A stretch of 44,258 nt of DNA from NCBI RefSeq assembly GCF_014467235.1, contig NZ_NKHP01000013.1, positions 1 to 44,258 on the forward strand, in the 5' to 3' direction. Position 1 is the stretch's first letter, and the number at the start of each line of letters is the position of its first letter. The position numbers were made by a program, and so were the translations under genes. Under the pieces are notes generated by a model. It saw only the letters and a program-made list of their open reading frames with translations. It was not told the origin of the DNA and searched no databases. Shown here one piece after another: positions 18,255 to 29,198 of the stretch. The stretch is from Xenorhabdus indica. Lineage in GTDB: Bacteria; Pseudomonadota; Gammaproteobacteria; Enterobacterales; Enterobacteriaceae.

Positions 18255-21200
18255 TTAACGCACAACCTCCAGCCTTTTCTCTGTTTCACCCACAGCTCGC
18301 CAAACCGGCACATACATAGATTCAACTTGTGGTGCTGGCACCTGATAAACCCCCGGTGCAACTGCGCGGGCTAAATAGAGCAAGGTGACTGGTCGATAAG
18401 GCTCAACGGAAACAGCAGCAACAAAGCGATCATCGCGGTATTCGATATGACGAATATTCGCCATCTGCATATCGTTAATACCCTTTTGCAAAGCAGTAGC
18501 GCTTTCACTCAGGCTCGCACTGCTATGCGCCAGATTTTGGTTCTCAATTTCCAACCCGGCAGGCAATAAATCGACGACCAGCGCATCCGATACAGGTTCT
18601 GTCGCACTGATTTCTAATTTCACGACCATCATTTCACCACTTTTCAGGCGATCCGGGTAATAATTTTCACCATTCAAATCAAGATAGGTACGCTTGATAT
18701 TCAGAATGTTTGAATAAGGTTTTGGTGCCTGAAATGGATAACCCACCACACTCAGACGTGAATACAATGTACTCTCACCACGGTTACTGATTTCAATACC
18801 TTTCAGGATCTGTTTCGCAGTCAATGCTTCATTTAATGCGCTATCACGGTTAATCGGTGGTATTTGCTGACTAATGACCGCCTTCCAGGACGGCTCGCTA
18901 GCATCAATAAAATAGCGCCCAGACAGATAGATGGCATTGCTTTCCTGTGTAGAGAAGTAACGATGTGCCGATAACTCATTAGATAAAACGAATAGTTTTT
19001 TATCACGCTCATTTAACATTATCTTGTTTTCAGTCAATAGAGCAACAATCAAGGCGTTGTCACGGATTGTACTACCATAATCATGCAATCCGTAACCGGA
19101 TTGACGGGATTTATTCACACCAGAACGAATCGCTTCATTACCACGGGTGTCATCCCCCATCATTTTCAGCGCGATCCCCAATTGTACCAGGGATAAACCG
19201 TTACCAGCCCGTCCTCGTTGTTCATAGAGTTGCCTTAAACCACTTAATGGTGCTTTTTGCTGGCTTGCCAAAACCAACCCCGCATATGCCTGTACAGAAA
19301 ATTGTGTTTCACTGCGTGAACGGCTGTAACGATCATTAATAATATTTTTATCCTGCAAGTAACGCAAAAGCCGGTTATTGGCAGTCTTCAGGGCATCAGC
19401 CGGAATGCTGTAACCTTGCTGATTGGCACGGAATAAGAAATCTGCCGCATACGCCGTCAGCCAGAACTCTTCCTCGCCATTACGATCCCATAACGAGAAG
19501 CTGCCATCATGACGCTGCATGCTCAGCAAGTGAGTAATCCCTGCATCAATGGCTGCTCGCCGTTTTTCGTCACTTTGTGTATTGATACCCAATTTTTTCA
19601 GTTCAGCTTCATTGGAGTAAAGTGATGGATAAAGCCCACTAATCGTCTGCTCCAAACATCCATATGGGTAAGCATATAATTCGCGAATATAACGTGCGAT
19701 TTGCAGTGGTGGCCTGCTGGTCAGTAGGAGCTGCCCCTCCAGTGTTTCTGGTATCAAATCCTTGATAGCGTCTTGTAGTAACTGCCACTCTTCGCCTTGT
19801 CGGATAACATTATCAAACTGTATGGTTGCAGCAGGATATGCCGGGCGAACCGCAATTTTCCAGCTACTTGTATACTGTTGCAGTTTTTCGTCGGGTACAT
19901 TCAATCCATCAATTGTCAGGAAAATTTCCCCCTGTCCAAACCCATGATCCGCTTTGACCGGAATTTGAATAGTCGTTCGTTTTCCTGTTTCCAAAATAAT
20001 TTTTCTACTTACTGGATTTTCTAACTTTATCAATCCAGTTGTAGTGAAATTGAGCGTCAGTACTTGCGGTTGTTCAGTTAAGTTGGTGAGATCCAATGCC
20101 AACTGAGATTGATCGCCGCCTGCCATGAAACGAGGTAATGACATCTGGCTAACAACCGGAGCAGCGACTGTAACTTTACGCTCACTGTATCCGAACTCGT
20201 TATCACTCCATACTTGTGCCATCAATCGAAGTTCACCATTAAAATCAGGAATAGGTAAGGTAATTTCACCTTCTCCATTAGCATTCAAGCTAATTGGTTT
20301 AGCTTGCGCGGCAATAATATTGACTTCTGTCAGTGGTTTTTTGCCTCCCCTTTCGAGAGTATTTTCATCACCATCGCCACCAAAGCGTAAGTTTGCTTTA
20401 CGTCCTTCAGTTTCAATTAAATGGCCATAAACATCATATTGATCAACGCTATAACGTTTACGCCCGAAGAATGCTTCATAAGGATCTGGAGTCTTAAAGT
20501 TAGTAATACTGAGTACACCTGAATCAGCAGCAGAAAGCAGAACATAAACTTGCTTTGGTAATTCCTTACTTGCTGATTGATCTTTGCCCTTCTGAAGTGT
20601 TGCCTTGATTTTGATTTTAACATCCTGATTCGGGCGTATTTTATCTGGTGCACTCAGTGTCAGATTCAGCTTACGCCCTTCGTCCATCAACGGCAGATGC
20701 AATACACCAATTGCCCGTTTCGATGTTGCCTGACGATTTTTATCTTCCGGCCGTATAACAACCGCAGTCAGATACAAGTCATGGCGAGCCCACAATGAAT
20801 TAATGGGTACATCAATATCCAGACCTTGTGCCGGAACATCAATTTCCTGCCACCACAACGGGCCATCACTGGATTCCAGCAGTAAATAGCCTTTACCTGC
20901 CTGTGGTGCAAGCATATGCAATTTTACTTTATCGCCTGGTTTATACGCGGGTTTATCCAATGAGAGTTTGACTTGATCCGGGCGGATTGCACCTGTTCCA
21001 TCTGTATTATCCTGCCATGAATAACCTGCCCAGAAGTTCAGGCTGGTTACAAGCTGATTTTTCTGATCCACTATTTCAATACGGTAAGAACCCCATTCAA
21101 CCGGGAAACTGATTTTTGCTGTACCATTTTCCGCAAGTTGGACAAGCTCATCTGCCATCACCAAATCTTTCTGGTCATATCCTGAATCCCAACCATTACT

Positions 21201-23306
21201 GTCTGACCAACGCCAGTAATAATCCCTGCGTTCATATATCAGGCGAGCTCTCAAATCATTTGTGGCATATTTCTTACCATCAGCATCCGCATAAACGATG
21301 TCAAACTCTGCCAACGAGTTTTCATCAACGTTATAGCGATTTTCATCACGACCTGTACGGTAATTATAAATAGATTTTTTATTAAAGAGCGGACGTATGC
21401 CAACCAGCTTGTCAGCAGGCCAAACAGCTTGCTCAGCACGACGTGTCACCGGACGCCCACCAGATTCTAGCAAGCTGGCCTGTACGATAACGTTTACCGG
21501 CGATGTTACATATTTCCAATTATCATCACTGACAGAAATGACTGTTTTTCCTTCACTATTTAACGTCAAGTCGAACTCATCCAGAGTTCTGCTCAACCCC
21601 TCTTCTTTCGAGGAGCCAAACTCATACCCTGATAATTTCGCCACCGCATCACGAGCTGGGCGCATAAACAATTGGCCTTGCAGCCGGTTCTCAACTGCTG
21701 GCGCTCCATAGAGGTAACGACCAGTTACGGCAAAATTAACACTTTTATTTTTCAATACTGGTCTATTTCCATCATTTCCCTCAATTTCCAATGCCATACG
21801 TTCAGGCATAAAGTCTTCCACATTAAATTTGTAATAACGAGGAATATTGTCACCTAAATCAAAACGCAATGACCACATGCCTGTTTCTGCAGTTTGTGGG
21901 ATTGGGTAACGATATTGATAGAGTCCATTTTCAGGTTGCCAGACAAAACGGCGCACAACCTGATTATCCGCTTTCAATACATCAACTTTTACAGGTTGGG
22001 GCTTCAACGAACGGCCATCAGCATCGCGCAACAAACCATTCACAATCAGCGTTTCTCCAGGACGATAAAGATCCCTTGGGCCAAACACAAAAAACTGCTT
22101 GCTATACCCTTGCATGCCGCCAATATCAAACTCAGACAGATCCAACGCAGGATATGACAAATCGATCATACTGGTTTGATCACCCTGGATAGCCAACAAT
22201 AATTTTGCCTTGGCATTTTTTTCCAGCGTAGCGTGACCATTATTGTCTGTCGTGTTTTTTGATAGAAGCTGTCCCTTGTCATCCAGCAAACGAATTTCAA
22301 CACCTTTCAGGCTGGAACCTTGTTCCAATGATTGTGCAAAAACATCTATCCGATTTAGATAGCTGTGCATTGAGACGCCAATATCACTCAGCGTAAATAA
22401 CATACTAGGATTACTATAAGTATATTTTCCGGCCTGCTGCATAACAGCCAGATAAACACCACTTTTTTGCAATACTTTAATATCATTCAGTGGCAATAAT
22501 AGTTTTTCACGAGTATTAGGTGCCGGATTCAGGTCAAAACGCCCGGTATAAACTAAGTCAGCACGCTTTAGGAAATTTTCAGAATCCCAATACTCCATAC
22601 TGCTGCGGTATTGCCAATCGGCGATGAATTCAGGTAATGATGTCTCTTTGATGCGAAAAAAATTGACATCAACCTGATCAACATTGAGTGCCAAAACAGG
22701 TAAACCTTCTGCGGTCTTACTCGGTAGAAGTACCCCTTTGCTGGCAAAACCAACGGTAGGTTTAATGGGAGCAGTCTGGAATTTTTTCTCATAGGAACTT
22801 ACCAGTTGACGCTCATTAATACCTTTTAAACCTTCATCAACCGATAACTGCAACTCACGATCAGGCGGTAAATGACGGAGCCTTAACTCCATCTGGTTAT
22901 CAGACAGTTCCCAGGCACCATCCAATTTTCCGGATTTCACATCAACCAAATGGACTTTCTGAGAAAAATTCTGGTCAATCTGCAAAGGAACAGAAAATGT
23001 CACAACCATTGCATTGGCACCATCCAACTGCAACTCTGAAGCATCTAAGATAGTGACATCTTTACCCGCATAACGCTCTTGTGGTAATTGAGGTACAGGT
23101 GATTGAAGTTCTCGTTTTGCAGTATCAGTTGTTCTTTGTGCCGTTGAAATTGTTGGTTTTTCTGATTTTCCCGTATTTTCATTGTCCTGGGATTGATCAC
23201 ATCCAGATAAGGCACATAGCGCAAAAAATGCAAACAATGTAGCAATCATTAATGTGATGAAGCGCTTTCTCCTTGCTGCCCATTGCCTCAGTTGATATTG
23301 ACGCAT
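18255..23306 (-). CDS. yfhM: Bacterial alpha-2-macroglobulin (YfhM/ECAM) lipoprotein
   Basis: YfhM is a large periplasmic protease trap that resembles complement C3 and alpha-2-macroglobulin. The 1683 residues (E. coli 1653) start with a lipoprotein signal and lipobox (LSGC, Cys36). The MG domain array includes the conserved FVFGPRDLYRPGETLIVNGLLRDADG, FMPERMALEIEG and LLESGGRPVTRRAEQAVWPAD segments. The thioester motif CLEQ is intact, with the cysteine at 1217 in AYPYGCLEQTISGLYPSLY. The terminal segment is ESMYVPVWRAVGETEKRLEVVR. With pbpC it forms the pair in which the trap captures attacking proteases while PbpC repairs the wall. In an insect-associated bacterium it could also restrain the cell's own or host proteases; that is inference. 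Confidence 0.97.
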   Translation of the reverse strand: MRQYQLRQWAARRKRFITLMIATLFAFFALCALSGCDQSQDNENTGKSEKPTISTAQRTTDTAKRELQSPVPQLPQERYAGKDVTILDASELQLDGANAMVVTFSVPLQIDQNFSQKVHLVDVKSGKLDGAWELSDNQMELRLRHLPPDRELQLSVDEGLKGINERQLVSSYEKKFQTAPIKPTVGFASKGVLLPSKTAEGLPVLALNVDQVDVNFFRIKETSLPEFIADWQYRSSMEYWDSENFLKRADLVYTGRFDLNPAPNTREKLLLPLNDIKVLQKSGVYLAVMQQAGKYTYSNPSMLFTLSDIGVSMHSYLNRIDVFAQSLEQGSSLKGVEIRLLDDKGQLLSKNTTDNNGHATLEKNAKAKLLLAIQGDQTSMIDLSYPALDLSEFDIGGMQGYSKQFFVFGPRDLYRPGETLIVNGLLRDADGRSLKPQPVKVDVLKADNQVVRRFVWQPENGLYQYRYPIPQTAETGMWSLRFDLGDNIPRYYKFNVEDFMPERMALEIEGNDGNRPVLKNKSVNFAVTGRYLYGAPAVENRLQGQLFMRPARDAVAKLSGYEFGSSKEEGLSRTLDEFDLTLNSEGKTVISVSDDNWKYVTSPVNVIVQASLLESGGRPVTRRAEQAVWPADKLVGIRPLFNKKSIYNYRTGRDENRYNVDENSLAEFDIVYADADGKKYATNDLRARLIYERRDYYWRWSDSNGWDSGYDQKDLVMADELVQLAENGTAKISFPVEWGSYRIEIVDQKNQLVTSLNFWAGYSWQDNTDGTGAIRPDQVKLSLDKPAYKPGDKVKLHMLAPQAGKGYLLLESSDGPLWWQEIDVPAQGLDIDVPINSLWARHDLYLTAVVIRPEDKNRQATSKRAIGVLHLPLMDEGRKLNLTLSAPDKIRPNQDVKIKIKATLQKGKDQSASKELPKQVYVLLSAADSGVLSITNFKTPDPYEAFFGRKRYSVDQYDVYGHLIETEGRKANLRFGGDGDENTLERGGKKPLTEVNIIAAQAKPISLNANGEGEITLPIPDFNGELRLMAQVWSDNEFGYSERKVTVAAPVVSQMSLPRFMAGGDQSQLALDLTNLTEQPQVLTLNFTTTGLIKLENPVSRKIILETGKRTTIQIPVKADHGFGQGEIFLTIDGLNVPDEKLQQYTSSWKIAVRPAYPAATIQFDNVIRQGEEWQLLQDAIKDLIPETLEGQLLLTSRPPLQIARYIRELYAYPYGCLEQTISGLYPSLYSNEAELKKLGINTQSDEKRRAAIDAGITHLLSMQRHDGSFSLWDRNGEEEFWLTAYAADFLFRANQQGYSIPADALKTANNRLLRYLQDKNIINDRYSRSRSETQFSVQAYAGLVLASQQKAPLSGLRQLYEQRGRAGNGLSLVQLGIALKMMGDDTRGNEAIRSGVNKSRQSGYGLHDYGSTIRDNALIVALLTENKIMLNERDKKLFVLSNELSAHRYFSTQESNAIYLSGRYFIDASEPSWKAVISQQIPPINRDSALNEALTAKQILKGIEISNRGESTLYSRLSVVGYPFQAPKPYSNILNIKRTYLDLNGENYYPDRLKSGEMMVVKLEISATEPVSDALVVDLLPAGLEIENQNLAHSSASLSESATALQKGINDMQMANIRHIEYRDDRFVAAVSVEPYRPVTLLYLARAVAPGVYQVPAPQVESMYVPVWRAVGETEKRLEVVR

Positions 23307-23503
23307 AACCTGTAATCCTTATCGTTTGCCGGCTGGTTTGGGATAGTATTTTTATAGATATTTATCCGATTTAGAAATCTGTGATTTCAGATTTTCGAGG
23401 CCTTCCGCAATATTTTTGGCTTATTGCAGGAAAATGACAAAAAGAAGCCGGACAAAACTCATCATCACACGATCCCTGAGTGGGTACAGAGCTTAACTTT
23501 TAT

Positions 23504-23932
23504 TTACTGATTCAATACAGGAATGGTATCCTTCAGCCAACTGCCTAACTTCCGTTGATAAAAAGGCTGAGTATGTTGGATCAGATAATGGCTAATTCCA
23601 CTATTTTTTTCATCAAGCAAACAAAAATCCACCGATTCCTCTTCACTCAAATATTCACAAGCTATTCCACCAGCAGCCTGAATAAGCATATTAATGTCAT
23701 TATCTGTAGACGCTCCACTCAGTTCTAACCCAATAAGCAGGTTAGGTTTTTCATCCTGTTTTTTATCGTGCACCATAACCAGAAATGCTCGTCGTACTGG
23801 CTTATGTTGCTTAAATAAATTACTCAAGGCCTCAATAAGCTGAATGGGCTGTTTTTCTGGTTGGCTAAGAGTAATGTGACTTCCACTCGGAACCTCAATT
23901 TCAGTGGCAACAGCCCCGTTTGACAAGCTCAT
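23504..23932 (-). CDS. sseB: SseB C-terminal-domain protein (N-terminal domain missing)
   Basis: These 142 residues correspond to roughly the last 130 of the 258-residue E. coli SseB. IQLIEALSNLFKQHKPVRRAF, PNLLIGLELSG and GISHYLIQHTQPFYQRKLGSWLKD match its C-terminal domain. SseB is tied to serine sensitivity in E. coli; its biochemical role is unknown. I set the start at 23932 because GGAG stands exactly 6 bases upstream, although the frame is open to an ATG at 23950. The 206 bases between this start and pepB carry no trace of the N-terminal domain. The gene keeps its place after pepB, but sseA, which follows it in E. coli, is absent. The good ribosome site suggests an expressed single-domain protein rather than debris. 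Confidence 0.82.
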   Translation of the reverse strand: MSLSNGAVATEIEVPSGSHITLSQPEKQPIQLIEALSNLFKQHKPVRRAFLVMVHDKKQDEKPNLLIGLELSGASTDNDINMLIQAAGGIACEYLSEEESVDFCLLDEKNSGISHYLIQHTQPFYQRKLGSWLKDTIPVLNQ

Positions 23933-24138
23933 GAAAATCTCCGAACACATATTTGTACTGAAGTTAACAAATTGAAGTTAACGACCATTGAAAGGCTCTC
24001 AATCATAGCCTCCCCATAAAAGGGAGGCCAGATAAGAAAGGCAATTTTAAAATGAGTTTGGTATCACAACATTTTGTACATAAAAACCCTGGCATTACCT
24101 AGCGGCTTGCAAGTTACCTCGCCAAAGACACTGTATCC

Positions 24139-25464
24139 TTATTTTGCTTTTTTCAGCAATAAGTTGGCGATGGTGCGCACACCACACCCTGTCGCACCGG
24201 CTGACCACTGTTCAACCGCAGATTTACGGTAGGCCGCTGAACAATCGATATGTATCCAGCCTTTTTTGTAATTTTCTACAAAGTGAGACAGGAAAGCAGC
24301 CGCAGTACTTGCTCCTGCTGAATGAGAAGATGCAGCAATGTTATTCAAATCAGCAAAATTGGATGGCAATTGACTACGATGGAATTCGGCTAATGGCAAA
24401 CGCCAGAATAGTTCATGTTCTGCATCCGCTGCTGCCAATAAATCCGCCGCGAGTTGGTCATCAAAACTGAGGACAGAATGGTAGTCATTACCTACTGCCA
24501 TTTTTGCCGCGCCAGTCAATGTCGCCGCATCAATGATAAGAGGCGCATTTGCCGCACTGGCATCAATCAGGCCATCAGCCAGTACCAGACGCCCTTCTGC
24601 ATCAGTGTTCATAACTTCAACACTTTTGCCATTACGATAGCGAATAATGTCACCCAATTTGAACGCATTGCCGCTGACCAGGTTATCAGCAATGCACAGG
24701 AATAGTTTTACACGCTGTTTCAGGCCACGACCAATCGCCAGCGCCAATGCTCCTGACAGGAGCGCTGAACCCCCCATATCAGATTTCATGGAATCCATAG
24801 AGTTGGAAGGTTTCAGGCTATATCCCCCTGAATCGAAGGTGATACCTTTACCGACTAAGCAAGCGAATATAGGTTCGTTTTTATCTGTCGATGGATTGAA
24901 GTCCAATTCCAGAAAAACAGGAACACGAGAGGAACCACGACCGACAGTATGTACACCAACATAGCCCTGCTCACGTAAGGCATCGCCTTTTATAATACGG
25001 TAACTGATTGCAGTTCCTGCTACACCGTTAAATAAATCAATGACACGCTGAGCAAGCTGCTCCGGACCCAATTCTTCTGCTGGAATATTGGTAGTATCAC
25101 GCACCCAGTCGATAAATTTGATCCGGTATTCCAGCTCTTGTTTTTCTACTGCACTCAGTTGTGGCCATTCAAGAGTACGCAACCCTTTTGGTGCCCGGAA
25201 TCCCAACCAGAATGTCCAGCTTTTTTCCAGATCCCAACCATCACCCGCCAAAGCAACGTTGGAGATACCTTGTCCATTAATTTTTCGTCCGGCGCGTTGG
25301 ATAGCCGCCAATTGACGACTCAAATCCGACTGGCTGCCTGATAAATGAATTGTAATTCCCTGATCATTCGAACTGATTAGCGCTTTTTCACCCCAGCATG
25401 CTTTAGCTGGCTCATAAGACAGAGTTATCGGCATGATTTGCGCCGGTATAGCGTGCTTTGTCAT
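24139..25464 (-). CDS. pepB: Aminopeptidase B (M17 leucyl aminopeptidase family)
   Basis: PepB is a cytosolic two-metal aminopeptidase of family M17, forming hexamers, that finishes peptide degradation. The 441 residues (E. coli 427) contain the catalytic signature [16 protein letters not shown]...MKSDMGGSA and the family motif [14 protein letters not shown], with the metal-binding Asp/Glu and Arg in place. The start is supported by a GAGAGAAGAAA Shine-Dalgarno. It follows the isc operon as in E. coli, but a bidirectional terminator after iscX makes it a separate unit. Confidence 0.97.
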   Translation of the reverse strand: MTKHAIPAQIMPITLSYEPAKACWGEKALISSNDQGITIHLSGSQSDLSRQLAAIQRAGRKINGQGISNVALAGDGWDLEKSWTFWLGFRAPKGLRTLEWPQLSAVEKQELEYRIKFIDWVRDTTNIPAEELGPEQLAQRVIDLFNGVAGTAISYRIIKGDALREQGYVGVHTVGRGSSRVPVFLELDFNPSTDKNEPIFACLVGKGITFDSGGYSLKPSNSMDSMKSDMGGSALLSGALALAIGRGLKQRVKLFLCIADNLVSGNAFKLGDIIRYRNGKSVEVMNTDAEGRLVLADGLIDASAANAPLIIDAATLTGAAKMAVGNDYHSVLSFDDQLAADLLAAADAEHELFWRLPLAEFHRSQLPSNFADLNNIAASSHSAGASTAAAFLSHFVENYKKGWIHIDCSAAYRKSAVEQWSAGATGCGVRTIANLLLKKAK

Positions 25465-25520
25465 TTTCTTCTCTCTTCTTATTTTATTTTCACTGTTTTT
25501 ACAGCAAGGGCCATGAATGC

Positions 25521-25548
25521 AAAAAAACTGGCAGTTGCCAGTTTTTCA
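25521..25548. terminator. Terminator after iscX (end of isc operon)
   Basis: AAAAACTGGCA (25523-25533) pairs with TGCCAGTTTTT (25536-25546) around two bases, giving an 11-bp perfect dyad with A- and T-tracts on both sides. On the minus strand it closes the isc operon about 120 bases after the iscX stop, and isolates pepB. Confidence 0.82.
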
Positions 25549-25669
25549 TTAAATGCAGACTATGCCAAGTGATTGAACAAGAATTGATGAATTTACACTT
25601 TTTTTCGCACTAATTGTTTGTGTAGATTTGTTGTTTAGGTAACGTTGTTGTTTGGGTAACTGATTTGCG

Positions 25670-25864
25670 TTACTCAAATTCATCCAACCAAACCAACAAA
25701 ATGGCTTCTAATATTTTTTCGTTAGATTTTTCCGGATCATCATCAAAACCATCCAGCTCGCAAACCCATTGATGCATATCGGTAAAACGCACTGCCTTAG
25801 GATCTAAATCCGGGAACTTATCGTATAGTGCTTCGCCAATATCACGGCTGTCAGACCATTTCAT
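25670..25864 (-). CDS. iscX: Fe-S cluster assembly protein IscX (YfhJ)
   Basis: IscX is a small acidic protein that binds IscS and iron and tunes the rate of cluster assembly. The 64 residues (E. coli 66) show [23 protein letters not shown] and [35 protein letters not shown], typical of the family. It is the last gene of the operon, 27 bases after fdx. Confidence 0.96.
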   Translation of the reverse strand: MKWSDSRDIGEALYDKFPDLDPKAVRFTDMHQWVCELDGFDDDPEKSNEKILEAILLVWLDEFE

Positions 25865-25891
25865 TTTCTGTGCTCCTATTGAGTTCTCAGA

Positions 25892-26227
25892 TTAGTGCTC
25901 ACGTGCATGATTAATCGTGTACTTAGGAATTTCAACAACCAAATCCTCATCAGCAACTTTGGCCTGGCATCCTAACCGACTTTCAGGCTCCAGCCCCCAT
26001 GCTTTGTCCAGCATGTCATCTTCCATTTCAGAGCTTTCTTCCAATGAGTCAAACCCTTCCCTGACAATGCAGTGACAAGTAGTACATGCGCAGGATTTTT
26101 CACAAGCATGTTCTATTTCAATGCCATTACGCAGTGCAACGTCCAGAATCGATTCGCCTTCCTTAGCTTCCAATACTGCGCCTTCAGGGCAAAGTTCGTT
26201 ATGAGGTAAAAATACAATTTTAGGCAT
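25892..26227 (-). CDS. fdx: ISC-type [2Fe-2S] ferredoxin
   Basis: Fdx supplies electrons for cluster building on IscU. The 111 residues (same length as E. coli) carry the cluster ligands C42, C48 and C51 in [14 protein letters not shown] and C87 in RLGCQAK. The acidic helix [24 protein letters not shown] is the usual partner-binding surface. It lies two bases after hscA, so translation is likely coupled. Confidence 0.97.
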   Translation of the reverse strand: MPKIVFLPHNELCPEGAVLEAKEGESILDVALRNGIEIEHACEKSCACTTCHCIVREGFDSLEESSEMEDDMLDKAWGLEPESRLGCQAKVADEDLVVEIPKYTINHAREH

Positions 26228-26229
26228 AA

Positions 26230-28077
26230 TTAAATCTCATCCACAGAATGGCCCGCCAAAGCCCGGCGGATTGATGTGTCCATGCGACGCGCGGCAAATT
26301 CCTGCGTTTGTTTGTCCAATTGTTTAATTGCACTTTCAATCGCATCAGGAGACGTTCCCTGAGCACTCTCAATTAATACTTGTACGGCAGCATCAATTGC
26401 CGCATGTTCTTCCTGGCTGAGTAAATCAGCATCTTTTTCCAGTGCACTGGTTAAACTTTCCAGCACTCGTGCTGCTTCTACTTTTTGTTCAGCCAGCTTA
26501 CGCGCCTGAATATCTTCCTGCGCATTGGTCATTGAATCTTTGATCATCCGGGCAATTTCTTCATCGGACAAACCATAAGAAGGTTTCACCTGAATGGAAG
26601 CTTCAACACCTGTCGATTTCTCCAGAGCACTGACACTTAACAAGCCATCAGCATCAACCTGAAAAGTAACACGAATATGAGCACCACCTGCCGGCAGCGA
26701 AGGAATTCCACGCAGTGTGAAACGTGCCAATGAACGGCAATCTGCCACCAGCTCGCGTTCACCCTGAACAACATGGATGCTCATTGCACTCTGCCCGTCT
26801 TTAAAAGTCGTAAACTCTTGTGCTCTGGCGACAGGAATAGTGGTATTGCGCGGGATCACTTTTTCCACCAAGCCGCCCATGGTTTCAAGGCCCAGTGACA
26901 GAGGAATAACGTCCAGTAGCAACATTTCGCTGTCAGGTTTATTACCAACCAAAATATCAGCCTGAATTGCCGCACCAACAGCGACAACTTTATCCGGATC
27001 GATAGAGGTTAATGGTTCACGATCAAAAAACTCACCAACCATGCTACGTACGCGCGGTACTCTCGTCGAACCACCTACCATCACAACCTGTAATATTTCA
27101 TCAGCAGTGACACCCGCATCTTTCAATGCCCGACGGCAAGCCATTAAGGTGCGTTTAATCAGTGGTGTGATCAATTCATTTAATTCATCACGGGTAATAC
27201 TGCCTTGCCAGTCAGCAATGTTGATTGTCACTGAATCTGTATCACTCAAGGCAATTTTGGTTTGTGTCGCAATGTCCAGCAATTGACGTTGTAAGCCGTG
27301 GCTATTATCGATGATACCTGCCTGTTCACGGATCCAGTCTGCTAACAGGTGGTCAAAATCATCTCCGCCAAGCGCTGTATCTCCGCCTGTTGCCAACACT
27401 TCAAAGACGCCACGACTTAAACGCAGGATAGAAACATCAAATGTTCCACCACCCAAGTCATAAACTGCAATAACCCCTTCTTGACCCGAATCAAGTCCAT
27501 AGGCAATAGCGGCTGCGGTTGGTTCATTTAAGAGACGAAGAACATGTAAGCCCGCTAAGCGTGCGGCATCTTTCGTTCCCTGACGTTGTGCATCATCAAA
27601 ATAAGCAGGAACAGTGATAACAACACCATCAAGTTTACCATTCAAGGTTTCTTCTGCCCGTTGAGACAACGATTTCAATATTTCAGAAGAAACCTGAATA
27701 GGATCGACCAGACCTGCCGCAGTATCAATTAACGGTAACCCATTTTCACTAGCCTGAAACTGGTAGGGAAGATTTGGATAACGTTGTTGAATATCAGCCA
27801 GAGAACGCCCCATCATACGTTTGACGGAACTTATAGTGTTAACAGGATCAGAAGCCGCCTGTTGGCGTGCCTGCCAGCCAACTTGAATTTCATCTCTGCG
27901 GTATTGTACAACAGAAGGAAGCAAATGACGGTTTTCACTATCTGCTAAGGTCTCAGACTGACCACTGCGGACTGTCGCAACCAAGGAGTGTGTTGTGCCA
28001 AGATCAATCCCCGCAGCCAGACGACGCTGGTGTGGTGCGGCAGATAAACCAGGTTCACCGATTTGTAATAAAGCCAT
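26230..28077 (-). CDS. hscA: Fe-S biogenesis Hsp70 chaperone HscA
   Basis: HscA is a specialised Hsp70 that, with HscB, drives cluster transfer from IscU to acceptors in an ATP-dependent way. The 615 residues (E. coli 616) contain the ATPase motifs [66 protein letters not shown] and [15 protein letters not shown], followed by the substrate-binding domain and lid. A dispersed palindromic repeat lies in the 119-bp gap to hscB, a gap of only about 16 bp in E. coli. Confidence 0.98.
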   Translation of the reverse strand: MALLQIGEPGLSAAPHQRRLAAGIDLGTTHSLVATVRSGQSETLADSENRHLLPSVVQYRRDEIQVGWQARQQAASDPVNTISSVKRMMGRSLADIQQRYPNLPYQFQASENGLPLIDTAAGLVDPIQVSSEILKSLSQRAEETLNGKLDGVVITVPAYFDDAQRQGTKDAARLAGLHVLRLLNEPTAAAIAYGLDSGQEGVIAVYDLGGGTFDVSILRLSRGVFEVLATGGDTALGGDDFDHLLADWIREQAGIIDNSHGLQRQLLDIATQTKIALSDTDSVTINIADWQGSITRDELNELITPLIKRTLMACRRALKDAGVTADEILQVVMVGGSTRVPRVRSMVGEFFDREPLTSIDPDKVVAVGAAIQADILVGNKPDSEMLLLDVIPLSLGLETMGGLVEKVIPRNTTIPVARAQEFTTFKDGQSAMSIHVVQGERELVADCRSLARFTLRGIPSLPAGGAHIRVTFQVDADGLLSVSALEKSTGVEASIQVKPSYGLSDEEIARMIKDSMTNAQEDIQARKLAEQKVEAARVLESLTSALEKDADLLSQEEHAAIDAAVQVLIESAQGTSPDAIESAIKQLDKQTQEFAARRMDTSIRRALAGHSVDEI

Positions 28078-28099
28078 GTGTGCCTCTATAAAAACTCTT

Positions 28100-28157
28100 T
28101 ATACCCGCCTTTCAAGTTGCAGCTTTGTTGGTTGCATCCTCAAATCCATAGGGTATA
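28100..28157. repeat. Dispersed palindromic repeat inside the isc operon
   Basis: A 58-bp segment starts TATACCC and ends GGGTATA, with CAAGTTGC.GCTTTGTTGGTTGC in between. It matches the repeats at 18140 and 34612. It sits between hscB and hscA, so it is transcribed with the operon and may fold into a hairpin that affects the relative expression of the genes on either side. Confidence 0.65.
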
Positions 28158-28196
28158 GCTAAATCAGCAAGCGTTATTCACCAAAAAGCAATTCGG

Positions 28197-28718
28197 CTAA
28201 AAATCATCCAACAATCGTTCTTCCAATTGTTCGACCTGCTGCTGCAATTTATCTAAAAAGCGTAACTTACGGACAGTATCGGCTGCGATTGACCATTGTT
28301 CGGTATCCAGTTGCTGTTCCATCTGCTCACTACGAGTTTTAATCATTTTGTTCAAGCGAGATGAAAAACCTGCTAATACAACATCAGGCTCCGCACTACG
28401 TTCAATAGTATCAAGCTCTTCACGCAACTCTAATTGCTGCATCAGGAAAGCAGTATCCTGCATCGTGTGTTGTTCGTTGGATAAATCAAACCCTTGCTGA
28501 GACAGCATGTATTCTGCACGTTTCAGGGGATGTTTCAGAATCTGATAACCATTATTGATGGTTGCAGCTTGTTGAAGTGCCAACATTTTCTCGCGCTCTG
28601 GATGATTGGCAAAACGATCAGGATGAAACTGACGCTGCAACTCCTGATAGCGGGTCGCCAATTGTTGGCGGTCTATCGCGTAACGCGCAGGCAACCCGAA
28701 TAAAGTAAAGTAGTCCAT
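28197..28718 (-). CDS. hscB: Fe-S assembly J-domain co-chaperone HscB
   Basis: HscB brings IscU to HscA and stimulates its ATPase. The 173 residues (E. coli 171) begin with a J domain ([16 protein letters not shown]...) with the HPD triad at 32-34. The C-terminal helical bundle that holds IscU follows ([39 protein letters not shown]). It lies 32 bases after iscA. Confidence 0.97.
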   Translation of the reverse strand: MDYFTLFGLPARYAIDRQQLATRYQELQRQFHPDRFANHPEREKMLALQQAATINNGYQILKHPLKRAEYMLSQQGFDLSNEQHTMQDTAFLMQQLELREELDTIERSAEPDVVLAGFSSRLNKMIKTRSEQMEQQLDTEQWSIAADTVRKLRFLDKLQQQVEQLEERLLDDF

Positions 28719-28750
28719 AAGTTACTCTTGGTTTCGCAAAGTACGGGAGG

Positions 28751-29074
28751 TTAAACGTTAAAACTTTCCCCACAGCCGCATTCGCTGGAAACATTGGGGT
28801 TGTTGAATTTAAAGCCTTCGTTCAGGCCCTCTTTGACAAAATCCAACTCGGTACCATCAAGATAAACAATGCTTTTACCATCAACGATAACTTTCACGCC
28901 CTTGTCTTCAAAAACCTGATCTTCATCATTAATTGCATCAGCAAATTCAAGTACATATGCCATACCAGAGCAGCCGGAAGTTCTCACTCCCAGACGCAAC
29001 CCAACACCTTTCCCACGATTATCAAGAAAAGCTAAAACACGCTGGGCTGCACTTTCTGTCAAAGAAATTGACAT
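28751..29074 (-). CDS. iscA: A-type Fe-S cluster carrier IscA
   Basis: IscA carries clusters or iron to [4Fe-4S] proteins. From the ATG at 29074 it is 107 residues, the family length. This start has a GAGG Shine-Dalgarno 6 bases upstream, and homology begins at [13 protein letters not shown]. The frame extends 7 codons further up, to 29095, without support. Metal ligands are C35 in [10 protein letters not shown] and C99/C101 in [10 protein letters not shown]. Confidence 0.97.
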   Translation of the reverse strand: MSISLTESAAQRVLAFLDNRGKGVGLRLGVRTSGCSGMAYVLEFADAINDEDQVFEDKGVKVIVDGKSIVYLDGTELDFVKEGLNEGFKFNNPNVSSECGCGESFNV

Positions 29075-29198
29075 ACAACACCTCACTTTTAACACTGTGA
29101 GCTTTGAAGCTATGATCTAGGAAATTATCACCTTCAAAACCAGTAAAGGTGGATATTGAAGCAATATCCACCAAATTATTTTCTTCTAGCCAAAAGAA

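Noticed and set aside
24009..24030. CCTCCC/GGGAGG hairpin between pepB and the sseB-like gene
   Set aside because: Stem is short and no U-run follows on the minus strand; not enough for a terminator call.
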